A stretch of 64,000 bases of DNA, from NCBI GenBank assembly GCA_946902985.2, contig OX336391.1, forward strand, positions 147,005,074 to 147,069,073, written 5' to 3'. This document shows, piece by piece, positions 41,675-52,441 of the stretch (the first letter of the stretch is position 1; each line of letters opens with the position of its first letter). This DNA comes from Meconema thalassinum. Lineage: Eukaryota; Arthropoda; Insecta; Orthoptera; Tettigoniidae. Under the pieces are notes generated by a model. The model ran no database searches. It saw only the letters and a list, made by a program, of their open reading frames with translations, and had not been told where the DNA came from. The position numbers were made by a program, and so were the translations under genes.

Positions 41675-42012
41675 TATCCATGCTATCGGCGCTAACGTGC
41701 TACCGCGTGGCTAGGTGCCATTGTGAGAGTGTGGGTTCGTATCCCTCCTTGGCTGTCCTCAAAATGGTTTTCGTGGTTTCCCATTTTCACTACAAGGCAA
41801 ATGACGGCACGGTTTCTCTTAACTGTTCCACGACCGACTTCTTTTCCAAGTCCCTTCCCTGACCCTTCCTTAAGTTAGTGGTCACCTGAGCGATCGACCT
41901 GTCACCATCCCTAGTTGTGTTTGCTGACAAAGTGTGTACAGCTCCCTTGCGACGGTAGAGGAATGATGCCTCGCAGAGTCCGTGGGTGAAGCTGAGCTGG
42001 GAGGATAAGCAA
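41675..42012 (+). repeat. tRNA-derived SINE, family B
   Basis: Diverged head with the A-box-like GTGGCTAGGTGCC and B box GGGTTCGTATCCC. The body has TTTTCGTGGTTTCCCATTTT and GGCAAATGACGGCACGG, and an end like GAGTCCGTGGGTGAAGC, in the same order as 5763-6258. Confidence 0.7.
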
Positions 42013-42016
42013 TTAA

Positions 42017-44159
42017 ACAAGATGTTCAGTAAAGAACATATAGCCTACTTTCTCCTAAATGCATGGGTATTGTTATAACTCTTTGTCCTTTTCAAAGAGT
42101 ATAATTGAATGTTGGTTGCAGTAGCTTGTTGAAATACAACGTGCTATAGGGATATTAAACATGAATATGAGGTGCCCTTTGCTAGTGCTACATCTGTAAA
42201 AAAAAAAATGCATTCAATTCGGTTTCACCGTATTTGAATTGATCTGGGGAATGGATCTGCACACATACATGGCCGCTATTAGCAAACTATTGGGCTGATG
42301 ACCTTGTAGTCAGTCATAAGATGCTTTCCACATAAAGGCATGTTGTTGCAAAATCCGGTAGAGATCAAATTATTAGGATGGTCGAAATTTGATTTAAGCT
42401 TTTAACATTTGGATGGCCGTCATTCCGTATCCGTCAAGATGGCGGCGATATAAAACATGACACTGAGGTACCTTTTGGTAGTGCTACCTCTGTACCAAAT
42501 TTCGTTCAATTCGGTTTCACCGTGTTTGAATTGATAGAGGGAATCGATTTGCACACATACTTGGCCACCATCTGCATACTATTGGGCTGATGATCTAGCA
42601 GTTTGGTCAGAATATGCTTCCCACATAAAGATTTGTTGTTGCAAAATTTGGTAGAGACTAGATTATTAGGTTGGTCGTAATTATATTTTAGCCTTTAACA
42701 TTTGGGTGGCCGCGATTACGTTTCCGTCAAGATGGCGGTGATATAAAACATGACACTGAGGTGGCCTTTTCTAGTGCTACCACTGTACCAAATTTCGTTC
42801 CATTCGGTTTCACCGTGTTCGAATTAATAAGGGGAATCGATTTTCACACAAAGATGGCCGCCATCCGCAAAATATTAGGCTAATGACCTATTAGTATGGT
42901 CAAAGGATGCTCCCTCCATAATGGTATGTTGATGCAAAATTTGGTAGAGATCGGATGATTAGGTTAATCGTAATTTGATTTAAGCTTTGAATATTTGTGT
43001 GGCCGCCATTACGTTTCCGTCAAGATGGCGGCGATATAAAACATGACACGGAGGTGCCCTTTGCTAGTGCTACCTCTGTACCAAATTTCATTCCATTCGG
43101 TTTCACCATTTTCGAATTAATAGGGGTAATCGATTTTGGCAGAAAGATGGCCGCAATCCGCAAACTATTAGGCTAATGACCTATTAGATTTGTCAAACAA
43201 TTCTTCCTCCATAAAGGTATGTTGTTGCAAAATTTGGTAGAGATCGGATGATTAGGTTAGTCGTAATTTGATTTAAGCTTTGAACATTTGTGTGGCCGCC
43301 ATTACGTGGTCCGTCAAAATGGCGGTGATATAAAACATGACACTGAGGTGCCCTTTGCTAGTGCTACCTCTGTACCAAATTTTATTCCATTCGGTTTCAC
43401 CGTGTTCGAATTAATAGGGGTATTCGATTTTGACACAAAGATGGCCGCCATCCGCAAACTATCAGGCTAATGACCTATTAGATTTGTCAAAGGATGCTCC
43501 CTTCATAAAGGTATGTCGTTGCAAAATTTCGTAGAGATCGGATGATTAGGTTAGTCGTAATTTGATTTAAACTTTGAACATTTGGGTGGCCGCCATTACG
43601 TTTCCGTCAAGATGGCGGCGATATAAAACATGACACTAGGGTGCCCATTGCTAGTGCTACCTCTGTACCAAATTTCATTCCATTCGGTTTCACCGTGTTC
43701 GAATTAATAGGGGTAATCGATTTTGGCACAAAGATGGCCGCCATCCACAAACTATTAGGCTAATGACCTATTAGATTTGTCAAAGGATGCTCCCTCCATA
43801 AAGGTATGTTGTTGCAAAATTTGGTAGAGATCGGATGATTAGGTTAGTCGTAATTTGATTTAAGCTTTGAACATTTGTGTGGCCGCCATTACGTTTCCGT
43901 CAAGATGGCGGCGATATAAAACATGACACTGAGGTGATCTTTGCTAGTGCTACCTTTGTACCAAATTTCGTTCAATTTGCGCTCACCGTGTTCGAATTGA
44001 TAGGGGGGAGACAGACATTCAGAGTACACACACTCACTCACACACACACACAGACTCACACACACACATACACACACACAGACAGACACACTTTTTTTTC
44101 GCCCTGTAGTGATCTCATAAGTCTACTTTCATTTTTTGCAAAAATCGAAAGTAGGCTAA
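42017..44159 (+). mobile_element. Tandem-unit element 2 (293-bp family, variant II)
   Basis: The 5' end is AACAAGATGTTCAGTAAAGAAC (hairpin GTTC/GAAC) then TAGCCTACTTTCTCC. Inside are about six and a half tandem units: the CCGTCAAGATGGCGG site starts at 42431, 42724, 43017, 43311, 43604 and 43897, a period of 293-294 bp. Each unit has CCGCCATTACG, AAGATGGCGGCG, a TATAAAA box and a GATGGCCGCCATCC site. The 3' end is a G run, a CA/ACAG microsatellite (44022-44092) and the hairpin CTACTTTC...GAAAGTAG followed by GCTAA. The two ends are inverted (TAGCCTACTTTC / GAAAGTAGGCTA). No protein is encoded. Confidence 0.75.
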
Positions 44160-44371
44160 AAACGAATTAACCTATCCATTTACAAGTGCCTACCAGGGAC
44201 AGGGGGCGTATTTAAGGGGGGAGCTGTGGGGGCTCAAGCCCTCCCCCGAAAAATGCCAATACATATTAAGAAAGTGTTGCTTTGGCAAAAGCAAGAAATA
44301 GTTGTAAATTTGTTTGTACCTTAACCTTAACTTACTGATTAAGTTATAAACGATATTAAGATTGAAATTAG

Positions 44372-44542
44372 ACTACCTCGTGGTGTAGTGGCTAGTATTC
44401 TTGGCTGCCGCCCCAGAGGTCTGAATTCGATTCCTGGGTCTGCCAAGAAATTTCAATTCTGGTCTGAGGGCTGGATCTGGTCTGGAGCCTTGTGAGGCAA
44501 AACTGAGAATCCCACAGTACGGTACTTTTGAGGAATAAATTA

Positions 44543-44583
<41 letters not shown>
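44372..44583 (+). repeat. SINE family B, 3'-short copy with poly(A)
   Basis: A box TGGTGTAGTGGCTAG and B box GAATTCGATTCC, then CTGGTCTGAGGGCTGG and GTGAGGCAAAACTGAG. The copy ends early and has about 32 A residues (44552-44583). Confidence 0.75.
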
Positions 44584-44586
<3 letters not shown>

Positions 44587-44771
44587 ATTTACCTTTCTGT
44601 TTAGTAAATTGACAAATATTTAGAGATTTTCCATTCATACTACATAGGCCATAATAGAAAATTCATTAAGTATAACATTTAATTTGCGTGTTGTGTTGTA
44701 TTTTACAACTTTGTAGTATTGCCACTAATTGTAGGCTATATAAACTTATAATTTTACAATTTACTCTCATT

Positions 44772-44971
44772 NNNNNNNNNNNNNNNNNNNNNNNNNNNNN
44801 NNNNNNNNNNNNNNNNNNNNNNNNNNNNNNNNNNNNNNNNNNNNNNNNNNNNNNNNNNNNNNNNNNNNNNNNNNNNNNNNNNNNNNNNNNNNNNNNNNNN
44901 NNNNNNNNNNNNNNNNNNNNNNNNNNNNNNNNNNNNNNNNNNNNNNNNNNNNNNNNNNNNNNNNNNNNNNN
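44772..44971. other. Assembly gap, 200 N
   Basis: Exactly 200 N. A round number usually marks an unknown gap size, so sequences on either side may not be adjacent. The apparent open frame running through it is meaningless. Confidence 1.
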
Positions 44972-45179
44972 TTTCCTATTTTTACCGCGCTTTTTATAAC
45001 TGCCCTACCATAAGATCATTGAGTTTTTATCGAACATGCCTAAGTGTTGACTTTAGACATACCTACGTTCGTAAGACGTCACATTTGTATCTTTGGAGTC
45101 GAAATTTAATGTTTTTCGGACGGTCAATACCCAATTGTCTAATGGGTGATTCCCTAATCCTGATAAATACTTTTTACAT

Positions 45180-45775
45180 TAGATTAATAAATACAATGGG
45201 ATGACCAGTTTCGATCGTCAAGCGTTCATCAGATCCTTTAATACTTCGGCTATTAATCTGTGTCTCAAGTATGGGTTATGATATTTACAATTCATACACT
45301 TATTTAGTTGCAGTAGTAATTAATATAGCACAAATAGTCATGTTATGTTATTTTTTGTTGAGATACTGATAGTGGTGATTGATCTTCAAGTTTGCTTGCT
45401 TAGTGCCATTATGTGATTGTTATTAAATGGTCAGGTTATTGTGTCAGCAAAATCGTCCACACGCTGTGCACAAAAACGGACCACACATCGCTCAAACTGC
45501 TAAGTGCACCATTTAATAACTCTCAGTATCTCAACAAAAAGCACATAACTTGACTAGTTTGCTTGTTTAATTGCTACTGCAAATACATTCCATACTTCTC
45601 CATATACTGTAGATTTAATAGCCTACGTGTAAATGATCTGATGATGATCACTTGACGATCAAAACTAGTCATCCAAGTGTATTTATTTAACATCATGTAG
45701 TATTTATTCAGGAGTAGTGAACAAATTTCCATTTCTAAGGCAAGCCTGAAAAAGGGCTTCCAACACGGTAATCCT
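45180..45775. repeat. Fold-back repeat with ~80-bp inverted arms
   Basis: The left arm (45180-45260: GGGATGACCAGTTTCGATCG, TCAAGCGTTCATCAGATC) and right arm (45600-45690, inverted: GATGACTAGTTTTGATCGTC, CATCATCAGATC) pair imperfectly. TTATTAAATGGT occurs near the centre in both orientations. The arm phrase resembles Penelope-like terminal repeats, but no ORF is present. Confidence 0.6.
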
Positions 45776-45785
45776 TGGAGTGAAG

Positions 45786-46178
45786 TTAAATGAAACCTCA
45801 AAGCGGGCGTTGAGCAGTGGTTTGGCTGTGACCACAGAGGTCTGGATTCGATTCCCGGCTCTGCCAAGAAATTTAATTCTGGTGAGGGGGCTGGAACGTG
45901 GTACTCAGCCTCGTGAGGCCAAACTGATAAGAGGCGGGTTTGATTCATACCTCAGTCATTCTGGAAGTGATTTTCCATGGTTTCTCATTTCTACCCCAGG
46001 CAAATGCCGGGATGGTACCTAATTTAAGGCCACGGTCGGTTCCTACCCATATTCTACCTGAATTACAAATACACACACTGATACAGGCATCGCAGTGATT
46101 CATGTTATCAGACAAGTCTTAAACACACCCCAGTACACGGGGATACGTGAACACGACATTGCAAAGCCCCTAAAAGAA
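45786..46178 (+). repeat. tRNA-derived SINE, family B, with shared tail
   Basis: B box GGATTCGATTCCC near 45842, a body like 5763, then the shared tail domain (about 46060-46178: CTGATACAGGCATCGCAGTG, ACACGGGGATACGTGAACAC, GCAAAGCCCCTAAAAGAATC). This copy joins a family B head to the tail also found in family A. Confidence 0.75.
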
Positions 46179-46309
46179 TCAGAAACATCATCCATCATGG
46201 GACTGCCCCGGCTAACCAGGCCGAGTGATTGCATTAAGAAACCAAGTTGTGTCATATTTTTGTTGATTCTGTCACAGCGTAGTTAAAAGTGCGAAATACA
46301 TTGATTATT

Positions 46310-46432
46310 CGACAAAACAGATCAAAAACCGATTAATCGATTTTTCTAAAAACCAATTAATCGATTAATCAACTAATTGATTAATCGATTAATCGAAATC
46401 TGAAATTAATCGATTAAAAGTAACAGCCCTAA
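46310..46432. repeat. ATTAATCGA palindromic repeats, possible hAT end
   Basis: Many copies of ATTAATCG/CGATTAAT make the segment strongly self-complementary. It ends GTAACAGCCCTA, which resembles the terminal repeat of hAT-type elements. The left end is not found. Confidence 0.45.
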
Positions 46433-47711
46433 TTAGGACACAAGAAGTAAAATCGAGATTTTAAAATTTCGCACAGCTGCCATCTTGTGGTTATGGAAAC
46501 AATTGAAAAAATTACATGTCAGTGGTTTAACATTTGTAACTGTACCAAGTGTCACTGCACTCGGATGGTTAAATTGCGAGAAACGACCATGTGAATATTC
46601 AGGCTATATTTCGCGTCGCCGCCATGTTGGATTTGTGATCACCAGGTTATTGAAATCCTATAGGTGAACTTATGTTCATTAAAAGATTCAGTATGATTGC
46701 TGTAATAGATTCGTAGACATTGAGATCCATTTAAATATTTCAGATGGTCGCCATGTTGGATTGTTATATGTACTGTATAGGCCATTGAGTCATGCAGCAT
46801 TAAAAGAAAATTATTGCCTAGGTTCATTATTCAAACTTTCACTTCGATCGCATGATTACGACACAAGAAAAAAAAACTTAATTTTAAAATTCGCACTGCC
46901 GCCATCTTGAGGTTATGTAAACAATTGAACTAAATTAGATACTACTGCATTACAATGTGTATAAACATTTGCTGTACCAAGTTTCATTGCGTTTGGATCA
47001 TTAAATCGCGAGAAAGGTCTATTTAAGATTTTCAAATTCACTTGGCCGCCATATTCGTTTTGTAGTTATCCGGTTTTTGAAAGTCTTATAGACAAACTTC
47101 CATTAGTGCCTTTTATCTCCGTACAAAATTTCATGGTGATACCGCTAATAGTTTTAGAGATATAGAATGCCGGTGAAATATTTCGCATAGCCGCCATCTT
47201 GAGGTTATGTAAATAATTGAACGAAGTTAGATGTCGATGCATTACAGTTTGTATTAACATATACTCTACCAAGTTTTATTGCGTTTGGTTGGTTAAATCG
47301 CGAGAAACGTCTATTTAAAAGTCGCAACTTCGCTTGGCTGCCATGTTGGTTTTGTAGTTACCTGGTTTTCAAAGGTCATATAGGTGAACTTCTAGTAGTT
47401 CTCGTTATCACCGTAAAAAAAATCCATGGTGATATCGGGAATAGTTTCGGAGATATTGAATGCTGGTGAAATATTTTGCACAACCGCCATGTTGGATTGG
47501 TGAGATGTAACAAAATTTGAAGGGCACGGTGAGGGTTGTCCGGAATAGTGCTATGAACTAACCGAGTTTCATTGGAATCGGTCCATCCGTTTAGAAGTTA
47601 TTAGGGGGGACACACACCATCACACACAACATCTCTCACGCACACACAGACAGACACACGGACAAAAGGTGATCTCATAAGCCTATTTTTTCATGAATGA
47701 AAATAGGCTAA
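46433..47711 (+). mobile_element. Tandem-unit element 3 (variant III), 5' truncated
   Basis: Units alternate two motif neighbourhoods: CCGCCATCTTGAGGTTATG and CCGCCATGTTNGNTTTG. Sites at about 46467, 46617, 46741, 46890, 47043, 47190, 47334 and 47485 give about 145 bp spacing and a unit of about 290 bp. Each unit also has ACCAAGTTTCATTGCGTTTGG. The 3' end has TTATTAGGGGGGACAC, a CA/ACAG microsatellite and GAAAATAGGCTAA (47711). The 5' hairpin is missing; the left edge abuts the hAT-like end. Confidence 0.65.
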
Positions 47712-47712
47712 A

Positions 47713-48170
47713 AATCCACTATGGCGACCTCTCAATATCTACGAATCTATTACAGCAATCCAACTGAAATTTTGTATGTTGGTACAGGCAATTAAGTTAA
47801 GTAGGATATATCTAAATAGGCTGTACAGTTCCTCACGGAACTACTTGTTATGTATGTAGGTTTTAGAGTTATGTACTATTACATGAAGATTATTGTGTAC
47901 GTGTAGTATTCAAACTTCAATCACATGATTATGACACAAAAAGTAAAAACGAGATATTAAAATTTCGCACAGCTGCCATTTTGTGGTTATGAAAACAATT
48001 TAAATAAATTAGATGCCAGTAGATTAACATTTGTATAAGCATTTACCGTACCAAGTTTCACCGCACTCGGATGTTAAAATCACGAGAAACGTCCTTTTAA
48101 ATGTTTATACTTCGCGTAGCCGCCATGTTAGATTTGTGTTCACCGCGTTGTTGTTTGTTTATAGCATGTG
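47713..48170. mobile_element. Variant III element piece with inverted 5' end
   Basis: 47713-47850 is the reverse complement of the 5' end seen at 53646-53790 (ACAAGTAGTTCCGTGAGGAACT...CAATATCTACGAATC). From about 47851 the next part follows in plus orientation (TTTTAGAGTTATGTACTATTACATGAAG) with one CCGCCAT unit, and stops near 48170. Confidence 0.6.
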
Positions 48171-49319
48171 GGTCTATTTGGCCCGTACCACACCAGACAC
48201 TGTACGCATCTTTATTCTCCACACCAGGGGTGGTGCGTCATTTATATATTTAATTAATATCTTTAAAAATACATAAAATTACAGATATTATAAAATAAGT
48301 TTTTTCCTTTCTTGCAATTCTAATTAGAATTCGGTATTTATAACTCAACCCTAGCTTAAGTAACTAACAGTCTCGTACGAAGTATTGTAATAGCGAGGGC
48401 CGCTCTGCAGAACCTTCCATGTAAAGTATATGGAACGGTGAAGGAACGGTTAAGAAAACAGTATAGACATAGCACTGCCTTGCACGCGAATTCTTCTGTG
48501 CCATGAATGGATCTTCCTTTCTCTTCAACGGCCTGGAGAATTCACCCCTAGCCTTGCGTGGAGCGAAGTAGAAGATATCTTCATTTTACTTCCTGCTTCT
48601 GTCAAACCTACGAACTCGGGACATGTTGCACCTGCCCGCGTGGTCGTGGTGCACGATTTAACGAGAATGGCCACGCCGAAGGACGACTTTCCACTTCAGC
48701 AGTATTACAGGAAGGAATAACTTCAGGTATAAACTCAATTAGTGAATATGAAGGCTACTATGTAATGATAGTTTGTACGTATTTTCTATGCCATTAATGA
48801 ACCACCCGGGAAACGCCGGGTTCAAAATCTAATTTAAAATATATTTCCTACAGTTTTCACGCCAGAATACAGATTCCGCACGTCTACGTTTGTGTTGCCA
48901 TCGGCTTGTAGCAGTCAATAGCTTGGGGATTCACCATTATAAACTGTATGCTCCGCTTAATAACCTGTCGTCAATGTGTGCTGTAAATTGGAATGTTTAT
49001 ACCAGCCTCTCTCTCACTCTCTTTATCTATCTCTTTCTCTCATAGAATGTGTGCGTGTTATTGACCGAGTGATAGACCTATAAAGGATAAAGAAATCGAC
49101 AGTGTGAAAGTATTGATGGAAGCTGCAGAGCAATAATAACAGAAACGCGAAGCCAAATGTCTCTTATGAGGGATAACCTCATAAGTTATGTGATGACGGA
49201 CTGATTTTAATTTTTCATGCATACTCTCGAGTAAAATTTTAAATTATACATGCTGAGATTTTGAAAAATAATGGGTGGCATATTTCCTAAAGTTATTCAC
49301 TCCCTATCAAATGTAGGTA
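48171..49319. other. Mostly unassigned
   Basis: ACCACCCGGGAAACGCCGGG near 48800 resembles the CG-rich end of the element at 40594-41165. A CT-rich run lies at about 49000-49040. No coding region is recognised; the 79- and 81-codon frames are not supported. Confidence 0.4.
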
Positions 49320-49675
49320 AGTTTCGTAATGACTAGCATTCTTGGCTGTCATTGCAGAAGCCCGGAAACGATTCTCGGCTCTGTCAATAAATTTAATTCT
49401 GGTCTGAGGGCTGGAACGGGGTACACTCAGCCTCGTGAGGCAAAACTGTGAAGAGGAGGGTTTGATTCCCATCTCAGCCATCCTGAAAGTGGGTTTCCTT
49501 GATTTCCCCACTTCTCTTAACTTAAATCCACGGCCGCCTCCTTCCCAATCTCATCCCCAACTGACAAATACTCACACTAGTACAGGCTGGCAATAACACA
49601 GGATATCGCATGAATTATACACACACACCCAAGTTTTCGTGGGGCTACATGACTACGATATCGCAGCTGCTAAAA
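49320..49675 (+). repeat. tRNA-derived SINE, family B, with shared tail
   Basis: Degenerate head (ACTAGCATTCTTGGCTG; B box CGATTCTCGGCTC), body with GGGCTGGAACGGGGTACACTC, and the shared tail from about 49575 (ACTAGTACAGGCTGGCAATAAC...GGGGCTACATGACTACG). Confidence 0.7.
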
Positions 49676-50429
49676 TATGCAACAACAAGTTTTCCATTGG
49701 CTTCCTTACAATTACAGTAGATGCGGATACCGTAGTTGTTACGCACTTAAAAACCACAGTCATCCCACTACTAAAATGAACAAGTTTCCTATGGCTCTTC
49801 CGCTCTCCCGTTTGATAATGCACCTCAATCATTTCTCATCGCTCAGCAGGAGTGACGGAGGCTTCTCCAGGCACACAATTCAATCTCACAGTGCTAGATG
49901 GGGTTTCTTCGTCAGGTATCAGGTTAAGTAGCTTTGTTAGGCTGATTTCAACATGAACTTTGGCTCGACATTTTGTAACCGTATCTTTATATTCCCGACG
50001 TATAATCGATAATATAAAAGAAACTCCAAGTGGATAAGCAGTTGAATGTACGGATAAACTATACAAAGTTGTGCTAAGTAATTGGATCCATTGTTGGTGT
50101 TATTCTTCTATCTTGTTGTTTGCATTTCAAAGAACTTATAGAAAGCAAGGGCTCATTAGAGAGTCTGCAGTCTACCTGCACTCTTAATTAAGTTTATTCC
50201 TTGCCCGAGGTGTACCCTTTGTGTGTGAGTATAAAGAACTCATCGACTTTGATCTGGCCTGCATTAAGGATTGTATCTCAGAAGGATTATTTTTCCCAGG
50301 CCACCTTCTATAATCTAGGGTAGGCCTTCTCAATGGCCATCATGTAGAGGAATTCTTGATATCCCCCCTTAAAAGTACACCCTACCTTCCTCTCCAGAAA
50401 ATAGAAACTGATCATCCATGCTGCCTCTG
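49676..50429. other. Unassigned stretch
   Basis: No gene, RNA or repeat is recognised. The open frames (84 and 76 codons) overlap on opposite strands and have no known domain. Confidence 0.4.
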
Positions 50430-50655
50430 TCGTCTCGGAGGTACGTATTTAGACTTCAGTCTCTAGAGGTCCTGAATTCGATTTTCAGCTTTGCCAAGAA
50501 ATTTATTTCTGGTCTGGGGGCTGGAACAGGTACACTCTAGCTCTTGGGGCCGAAATGAGAAGAGATGGTTCTATTCTCGCCTCTGGCATCCTTGAAGTGG
50601 CTTTCCGTAGTTTCACGCTTCAACTTCAGGTACATTTCGAGATGATACCTGACAT
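50430..50655 (+). repeat. SINE family B, interrupted by SINE A
   Basis: Head and body of family B (B box GAATTCGATTTTCAGC, then TTTCTGGTCTGGGGGCTGG), cut at about 50655 by the family A copy that follows. After it, CCTGACGTAAGGC near 51166 may continue the same body. Confidence 0.65.
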
Positions 50656-51163
50656 TGGTTGGTTCCTTAGTTTAGGGGTTGCGACAATGCGGTCATGTAG
50701 CCCCGTGTACTTTGGGTGTGTGTAGAATCTCTCTGATATCCGGTGTTAATTGTGATGGCTGTATTAGTGTGTGTTATCTGTTAGTAATTCAAGTAAGGAG
50801 TTTAGACAATAATTTCAAGTAGTTCCTACTTTTGTCACCAAATGCTACTGTCAACGTCACCTGCTTGCGGACTTGGCTACTAGATGGCATCGCAGTAAGC
50901 ACCTGGTGGCAAACGTTGGAAATAATAAAGCGTTATCAATTCTAACCTACAAATTTTGGTTTCACACAAGTGTAGTTAGTGGAAGGTTCTTTTTCATGCC
51001 ATAAATCTATTACATGGGACAGCCGGCTTTACTTTCCCTCCGAATGAAGCCATACTGAGGGATTTTTAACGATCTTAAAAAATCTGACGACTTCAGCCGG
51101 GTTTGAACCTGTGACCTTAGGCATAGAAGCTCTGCGTGCTACCAACTATTCCACCAAAGCCGC
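50656..51163 (-). repeat. tRNA-derived SINE, family A, full length
   Basis: Minus-sense copy with the tail complement GGTTGGTTCC at the left and the tRNA-like head at the right (B box complement GGGTTTGAACC near 51099). It is nested inside a family B SINE. Confidence 0.85.
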
Positions 51164-51167
51164 GTTT

Positions 51168-51275
51168 CCTGACGTAAGGCAACCAGAATTAACTTTCTTG
51201 GCTGAGCCGGGAATCGAACCTGGACCCCCTGGGTGACAGGCAAGAAAGCTATCCACTGCGCGATGAGGTGGTGTC
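51168..51275 (-). repeat. tRNA-like SINE head, related to family C
   Basis: On the minus strand the A box is GCGCAGTGGATAGC and the B box GGTTCGATTCCC, then GGCTCAGCCAAGAAAG. Body truncated. Confidence 0.65.
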
Positions 51276-51799
51276 AGTTATGATAAAGTATAGGGCATCG
51301 ATTAAACTCATAACTCAATATCCAACTATTGTAGTCAATAAGAATATTAATGTTTAAAAATAATATTTTAAGATTGCACAACAGACTCCACGATGTAGCC
51401 GTGCGTGTTAAATCACTCACCACGATTTCGATGAGACGCTGCAGCAAGTCCGGAGATCAGGAGTCCATATCCCAGCGCTGACTGTAGCAATCCTGAGTGT
51501 GGTTTCCTCCATTCCCTCCTGGCAAATGCAAGAATAATTGATTTCCAATCACGAGGCACCTATCCCAATCCTGACACCAAAACGTACAGTTACACACAAT
51601 ACTACAATCAACACAGAAACACAAGTTATCACACGAAATTAAACAAAAAATACCCAAGTTCACGGGGCAGATCAAGATGTCTCAAGCCTCTAAACATATT
51701 AAGAACAATAGCAAGCAAACACACATATTGGTTTTAATACCAATACCCAGATTCAAACCTCTGAATTCGAGCTTCTGCCCCACCATAGTACACGACCTA
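51276..51799. other. Mostly unassigned, with degenerate SINE tail
   Basis: Around 51590-51690 are degenerate words of the shared SINE tail (CTACAATCAACACAG...ACACAAGTTATCACACG...TTCACGGGGCAG). Otherwise nothing is recognised. Confidence 0.45.
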
Positions 51800-52172
51800 A
51801 CATGCATGAAACAACCATCCTAGATGTAAGCTCCGTGGTCTCCCCACATTTACTACAGGCAAATGCTTAGATGGTTCCTAACTTAAGGCCTCGGTCGCCT
51901 TCTATCCAAATACCACCTCAATTGCAAACACACACATTATTACAGACAGCACAGTGGGACACGTTATCAGACAAATTCTACCCACACCCAATTACACGGG
52001 GATACATGACCATGGAGTCGCAAATCCTCTAAAGAATCAACAACAACAACAACATGCATGACTAGTCAACATTTCCCCAGACCCAATTACACGGTGATAC
52101 ATGACCAAGGAGTGGCAAAGCCTCTAAAGAATCAACAACAACAACAACATCATGCATGACTGGTCAAAATTT
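51800..52172 (+). repeat. SINE B tail with old 95-bp tandem duplication
   Basis: The family B 3' body and shared tail are followed by a CAACAACAACAA tract. ACCCAATTACACGG starts at 51986 and again at 52081, and both copies run through CTCTAAAGAATCAACAAC to a CATGCATGACT(A/G)GTCAA phrase. Several differences show the duplication is not recent. Confidence 0.65.
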
Positions 52173-52441
52173 AATGACTTTCAGTTGCGTAATACGATTG
52201 TACCCAATTGAAGACTCCAGGGGGAAAACGGAGTCATTCACATTCTGTAATTTTTTCAGGAGAGTGAATTTAAACTTTCAACACTAAAAAGAAATAATTA
52301 AAACACCCCAATTGAGGGTAAACAATACAGATTCTTTGCCAAATTTATTTCTTATAAAGGAAGTACATGTAAAACAAATAACAACTAAACTTAAATTATG
52401 ACCAAGGATATGGGACGTTCTTTCCGTTTCCACTAGAATTA

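Noticed and set aside
42300..43980. CRISPR array
   Set aside because: The repeats are 293 bp direct tandem units with no short repeat/unique spacer structure, in a eukaryotic repeat setting.
44688..44999. 103-codon frame
   Set aside because: Most of it is the 200-N gap.
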